From positions 1-25,590 of the forward strand of contig JBIOVV010000012.1 in assembly GCA_044867925.1 (NCBI GenBank): a DNA stretch of 25,590 bases, written 5' to 3'. A program made the position numbers and the translations under genes. Below are positions 23,323 to 25,590 of this stretch, piece by piece. The stretch's first letter is position 1; the number at the start of each line of letters is the position of its first letter. This stretch comes from VRUE01 sp044867925. Lineage in GTDB: Bacteria; Actinomycetota; Thermoleophilia; Solirubrobacterales; 70-9. The notes under the pieces are model-generated. The model was given only the letters and a program-made list of their open reading frames with translations, made no database searches and was not told the DNA's origin.

Positions 23323-24140
23323 GCGCCACCGCCTCGCAACGCCTGCATGGCCCGTTCGCGGATCGCGATGAAACCGGGGTCGGTGACCGCCTCATCGCGG
23401 TTCGTCGCTCGCGGCGCCGGGCCGCTGAGCTGCTCGATGACACGGGCGGGTCGAGTCGAGAGCACCACGACGCTGTCACAGAGGTAGAGCGCCTCCTCGA
23501 TGTCATGGGTGACGAGGACGACGGTGCGGGGGTCCGTTGCCAATGCCTCCGCCAGCCACTGCTGCATCTCGGCCCGGGTGATCGCATCGAGCGAGGCGAA
23601 GGGCTCATCGAGCGCGAGCACCGGCTTGCCGGCGATCAGCGTGCGCAGAAAGGCGACCCGCTGGCGCATGCCCCCGGAGAGCGCGGCCGGCGCCGAGCGC
23701 TCGAACCCGGCCAGGCCGAAACGTTCGAAGAGCAGACCCGCCTGGCGCCGCGCCTCGGCCCGGCGAAGGCCGCGATTTCGCAGCGCCAAGGCGGCGTTGT
23801 CGATCGCGGCGAGCCAGGGCAGCAGGAGGTCGCGCTGAGGCATGAAGGCACAGTGGGCAAGCCGGCCGGCCGCACCGACGGCGCCGCCGACTTCGACCGT
23901 GCCGCTGCTCGGTTCCCGCAGCCCGGCGACCAGCTCGAGCAGGGTCGACTTGCCGCAGCCCGAGGGCCCGACCAAGCCGAGGACGCCGTGCGCCGGCAGA
24001 TCCAGGTCAAGCCGCTCGATCGTGCGCAGCTCGGCGTAGGAGTGAGCCAGGCCGCGGATCGAGACGGCGGCGCCCGCCGCGCCCTCGCCGGCAGGCGATG
24101 CGGCCCCGGCGGCGAAATCTTTGGCTTCCGCGGTGGGCAT
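23319..24140 (-). CDS. ABC transporter ATP-binding protein (ThiZ/SsuB-like)
   Basis: This cytoplasmic ATPase energises the importer. Motifs are Walker A GLVGPSGCGKSTLLELVAGL, signature LSGGMRQRVAFLRTL, Walker B KPVLALDEPFASLDA and the switch LVTHDIEEALYL. It belongs to the nitrate/sulfonate/taurine/thiamine-precursor class. The start chosen is ATG 24140 (MPTAEAKDF, 273 residues), with AGGA eight bases upstream; the frame opens at 24212, but the extra residues look like intergenic DNA. It is the first gene of the leftward trio, and its 5' region faces the TauE/SafE gene across 76 bp containing a palindrome. Confidence 0.93.
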   Translation of the reverse strand: MPTAEAKDFAAGAASPAGEGAAGAAVSIRGLAHSYAELRTIERLDLDLPAHGVLGLVGPSGCGKSTLLELVAGLREPSSGTVEVGGAVGAAGRLAHCAFMPQRDLLLPWLAAIDNAALALRNRGLRRAEARRQAGLLFERFGLAGFERSAPAALSGGMRQRVAFLRTLIAGKPVLALDEPFASLDAITRAEMQQWLAEALATDPRTVVLVTHDIEEALYLCDSVVVLSTRPARVIEQLSGPAPRATNRDEAVTDPGFIAIRERAMQALRGGGA

Positions 24141-24166
24141 CTTGGTATCCTGGCGCACTCCGTGCT

Positions 24167-24185
24167 CCTGACCAAAAAGGTCAGG
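24167..24185. promoter_or_regulatory. 19-bp interrupted palindrome in the importer/TauE intergenic region
   Basis: CCTGACC-AAAAA-GGTCAGG is a perfect seven-base dyad with a five-base A centre, midway between the divergent ATPase and TauE/SafE genes. It could be a shared operator, or a leader hairpin for the TauE gene if transcription begins at the TATCCT-like hexamer at 24146-24151. No regulator is encoded beside it. Confidence 0.4.
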
Positions 24186-24216
24186 AAAGTCGATAACCAC
24201 CCCGCACGGCATTCAT

Positions 24217-25146
24217 ATGGACCCGGCAATAATCGTCTTCGGACTAGGAATCGGCGTACTCGTCGGCATGACCGGCATGGGCGGGGGATCCCTGATGACG
24301 CCGCTACTGATCCTCATCTTCGGGATCCAGCCGACGACGGCGATCGGCACCGACATCTTCTACTCGGCAGTGACCAAGACGGTCGGCGGCTGGCGCCACT
24401 TCCGCATGAAGACGGTGAACATGGAGCTGGTCAAGTGGCTCTCCTTCGGCAGCGTGCCGGCCGCCGTGGCGGGCGTGGCGCTCGTCTCGGTGCTGGAGGA
24501 GCACATCGGCGAAGACCGGCTCGACTCGCTCGTCTACGCCGTCCTCGGCGGCACCCTGCTGATGGTCGGGATCATCACCCTGGCTCGGGCGCTGATCCTG
24601 CGCAACCTGGTCGAGGAGCGCGACCGTTTCGAGGTCGAGCGGCGGCACAAGGTCGCCGCGGTGCTGATCGGCGCCACCACCGGTTTCGTGATCGGGATCA
24701 CCTCGGCCGGCTCGGGAACGGTGATCGCGATCCTGCTGATCGCCGTCTACCGGCTGGCGCCGAAGAAGGTGGTCGGCACCGACGTCTTCCACGCCGCGAT
24801 CCTGCTCTGGGCGGCGGGGATCGCCCACTGGGTCGGCGGCAACGTCGACTTCGTCCTCGCCGGCGAAATCCTGCTCGGCTCGGTGCCGGGCGTGATCATC
24901 GGCGCCGCCCTCTCCGACAGGGCGCCGACCGGCTTCATCCGCACCGCCCTCGGCGTCGTCCTGATCGGCTCCGGCGTGGCCACGATCAGGAATGGCGACC
25001 CGACCGTCTGGCCGATCGCCGCCGGCGTCGCCGCCGTCGGCCTCGGCCTGATCCTCTACGCGCCTCACTGGCTGAACAAGCGCCGCGAGCGCGAACGCCA
25101 GCAGCAGGCGGACCAGGGGCGGGCACTGCCTTCTCACTCGGTCTAG
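24217..25146 (+). CDS. TauE/SafE-family membrane permease (sulfite/anion export)
   Basis: This 309-residue integral membrane protein has seven to eight predicted helices and the family signature GGGSLMTPLLILIFGIQPTTAIGTD near residues 22-47, repeated in the second half as ITSAGSGTVIAILLIAVYRLAPKKVVGTD. The duplicated four-helix architecture is typical of TauE/SafE, members of which export sulfite, sulfoacetate or related anions. A basic C-terminal tail (RRERERQQQADQG) faces the cytoplasm. ATG 24217 has no clear ribosome site. Its divergence from an ABC importer of a class that includes sulfonate uptake could indicate sulfur metabolism, but the ligand of that importer seems to be a thiamine precursor. 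Confidence 0.92.
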   Translation: MDPAIIVFGLGIGVLVGMTGMGGGSLMTPLLILIFGIQPTTAIGTDIFYSAVTKTVGGWRHFRMKTVNMELVKWLSFGSVPAAVAGVALVSVLEEHIGEDRLDSLVYAVLGGTLLMVGIITLARALILRNLVEERDRFEVERRHKVAAVLIGATTGFVIGITSAGSGTVIAILLIAVYRLAPKKVVGTDVFHAAILLWAAGIAHWVGGNVDFVLAGEILLGSVPGVIIGAALSDRAPTGFIRTALGVVLIGSGVATIRNGDPTVWPIAAGVAAVGLGLILYAPHWLNKRRERERQQQADQGRALPSHSV

Positions 25147-25180
25147 CACGAACACACGTTCGTCCAGCCGATCTCGTCTA

Positions 25181-25186
25181 TAGGGT
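25181..25186 (+). promoter_or_regulatory. -10 box TAGGGT of the DNA methyltransferase gene
   Basis: TAGGGT lies eight bases before ATG 25195, and CTATAGGGT includes a TATAG extension. The spacing implies leaderless transcription. The 48 bases between the TauE stop and this gene hold no other feature. Confidence 0.35.
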
Positions 25187-25194
25187 GCGCGGTC

Positions 25195-25590
25195 ATGCCG
25201 ACCCCGCCGAAGTCGCAGGGCAAGCCTCGGGTCCTGAGCCTCTTCACCGGCGCGGGCGGGCTCGATATCGGGATAGAGGCCGGGGGTGGCTGGGATTGCC
25301 TCGCGTTCGTCGATTCTGACCCGACCTTCTGTCGGAGCCTCGAGTTGAACATCGAGGAAGGCCGGCTCGGGTCCGGCGGGTCGCGCGTCCTCAACGAGGA
25401 CCTCGCGGGGTACGACTTCGCCGCGCTTCGCCGTCAGCTGAAGCTGCGGAAGGGCGAGCTGGACCTGCTCGTCGGCGGCCCGCCCTGCCAGTCGTTCAGC
25501 ACTGCCGGTCGCCGCGGGACGATCCAGGACCCGAGGGGGGAGCTGCTCTGGGAGTTCCTCCGGGCGGTCGACGAGTTCCGGCCGAAGTGG
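25195..25590 (+). CDS. DNA (cytosine-5) methyltransferase, N-terminal part, cut by the window end
   Basis: The 132 codons present are the start of a C5-methyltransferase, which transfers methyl from AdoMet to cytosine in a target DNA sequence. Motif I is seen as LSLFTGAGGLDIGIEAGG (residues ~14-32), the acidic residue of motif II in FVDSDP, and the catalytic motif IV as GGPPCQSFSTAGRR near 97-110, with the Pro-Cys nucleophile. The target-recognition region lies beyond the window. Such genes are commonly part of restriction-modification systems or are orphan methylases; the gene to the right would decide. ATG 25195 is likely leaderless. The gene marks the beginning of a possibly acquired segment. 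Confidence 0.95.
   Translation, partial: MPTPPKSQGKPRVLSLFTGAGGLDIGIEAGGGWDCLAFVDSDPTFCRSLELNIEEGRLGSGGSRVLNEDLAGYDFAALRRQLKLRKGELDLLVGGPPCQSFSTAGRRGTIQDPRGELLWEFLRAVDEFRPKW

Noticed and set aside
24189..24196. GTCGATAA identical to the sigma-28-like -10 of the GGDEF-EAL gene
   Set aside because: The four bases 15 positions upstream are GACC, not a TNAA -35, so only the -10 matches.
24141..24216. Possible TPP riboswitch before the ThiZ-like ATPase
   Set aside because: The conserved CUGAGA and other thi-box segments were not found on either strand; only a simple palindrome is present.
23505..25319. 604-codon plus-strand open frame crossing the ATPase, TauE and methyltransferase genes
   Set aside because: It runs antisense to one real gene and out of frame with two others, with a low-complexity Arg-rich sequence.
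1..25590. tRNA, rRNA, CRISPR array, complete insertion sequence
   Set aside because: No cloverleaf with CCA-end pairing, no ribosomal sequence, no regularly spaced direct repeats and no transposase were recognised by eye; a covariance-model search would be needed to exclude small RNAs.

Overview
The window is GC-rich, densely packed bacterial DNA with no RNA genes, CRISPR array or complete insertion sequence that I can see. Several features point to a high-GC actinobacterium, probably of the Thermoleophilia/Solirubrobacterales type: an actinobacterial integration host factor (mIHF), a YrbE/YrbE/Mkl permease set, HAE3-type MMPL exporters, GTG/TTG starts and apparently leaderless genes. The lineage is an inference from gene content.

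Layout. 1-7175 is read leftward: a small lipoprotein, a PQQ-type sugar dehydrogenase lipoprotein, an aldehyde dehydrogenase and cobalamin-dependent methionine synthase (metH). 7278-13933 is read rightward: two MlaE/YrbE permeases, an MlaF/Mkl ATPase, an MMPL exporter, a membrane-tethered thioredoxin-fold protein and a B3/4-domain protein. No MCE (MlaD) protein accompanies the permeases. 14027-15270 holds a coiled-coil protein overlapping a four-helix membrane protein, then mIHF on the opposite strand. At 15521-17943 a serine-palmitoyltransferase-like PLP enzyme and a large GNAT protein diverge from a 26-bp gap; together they look like a candidate sphingoid-base/ceramide pair. 18005-21516 holds a small protein, an AlkA-type glycosylase and a PAS-GAF-GGDEF-EAL protein behind a sigma-28-like promoter. 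21489-24140 (leftward) is a three-gene ABC importer of the thiamine-precursor (ThiXYZ) type. It diverges from a TauE/SafE permease at 24217-25146. The window ends inside a DNA cytosine-5 methyltransferase gene (25195 onward).

Most notable: (1) the divergent SPT-like/GNAT pair, whose -10 boxes overlap; (2) a perfect 22-bp inverted repeat with nested smaller palindromes, embedded in frame in the cytoplasmic linker of the MMPL gene, like an in-frame palindromic element; (3) a YrbE-YrbE-Mkl core without MCE proteins, beside an MMPL exporter with extracytoplasmic cysteine pairs and a thioredoxin-fold protein lacking CXXC; (4) a TCAA-N15-GTCGATAA promoter in front of the cyclic-di-GMP gene, suggesting control with motility.
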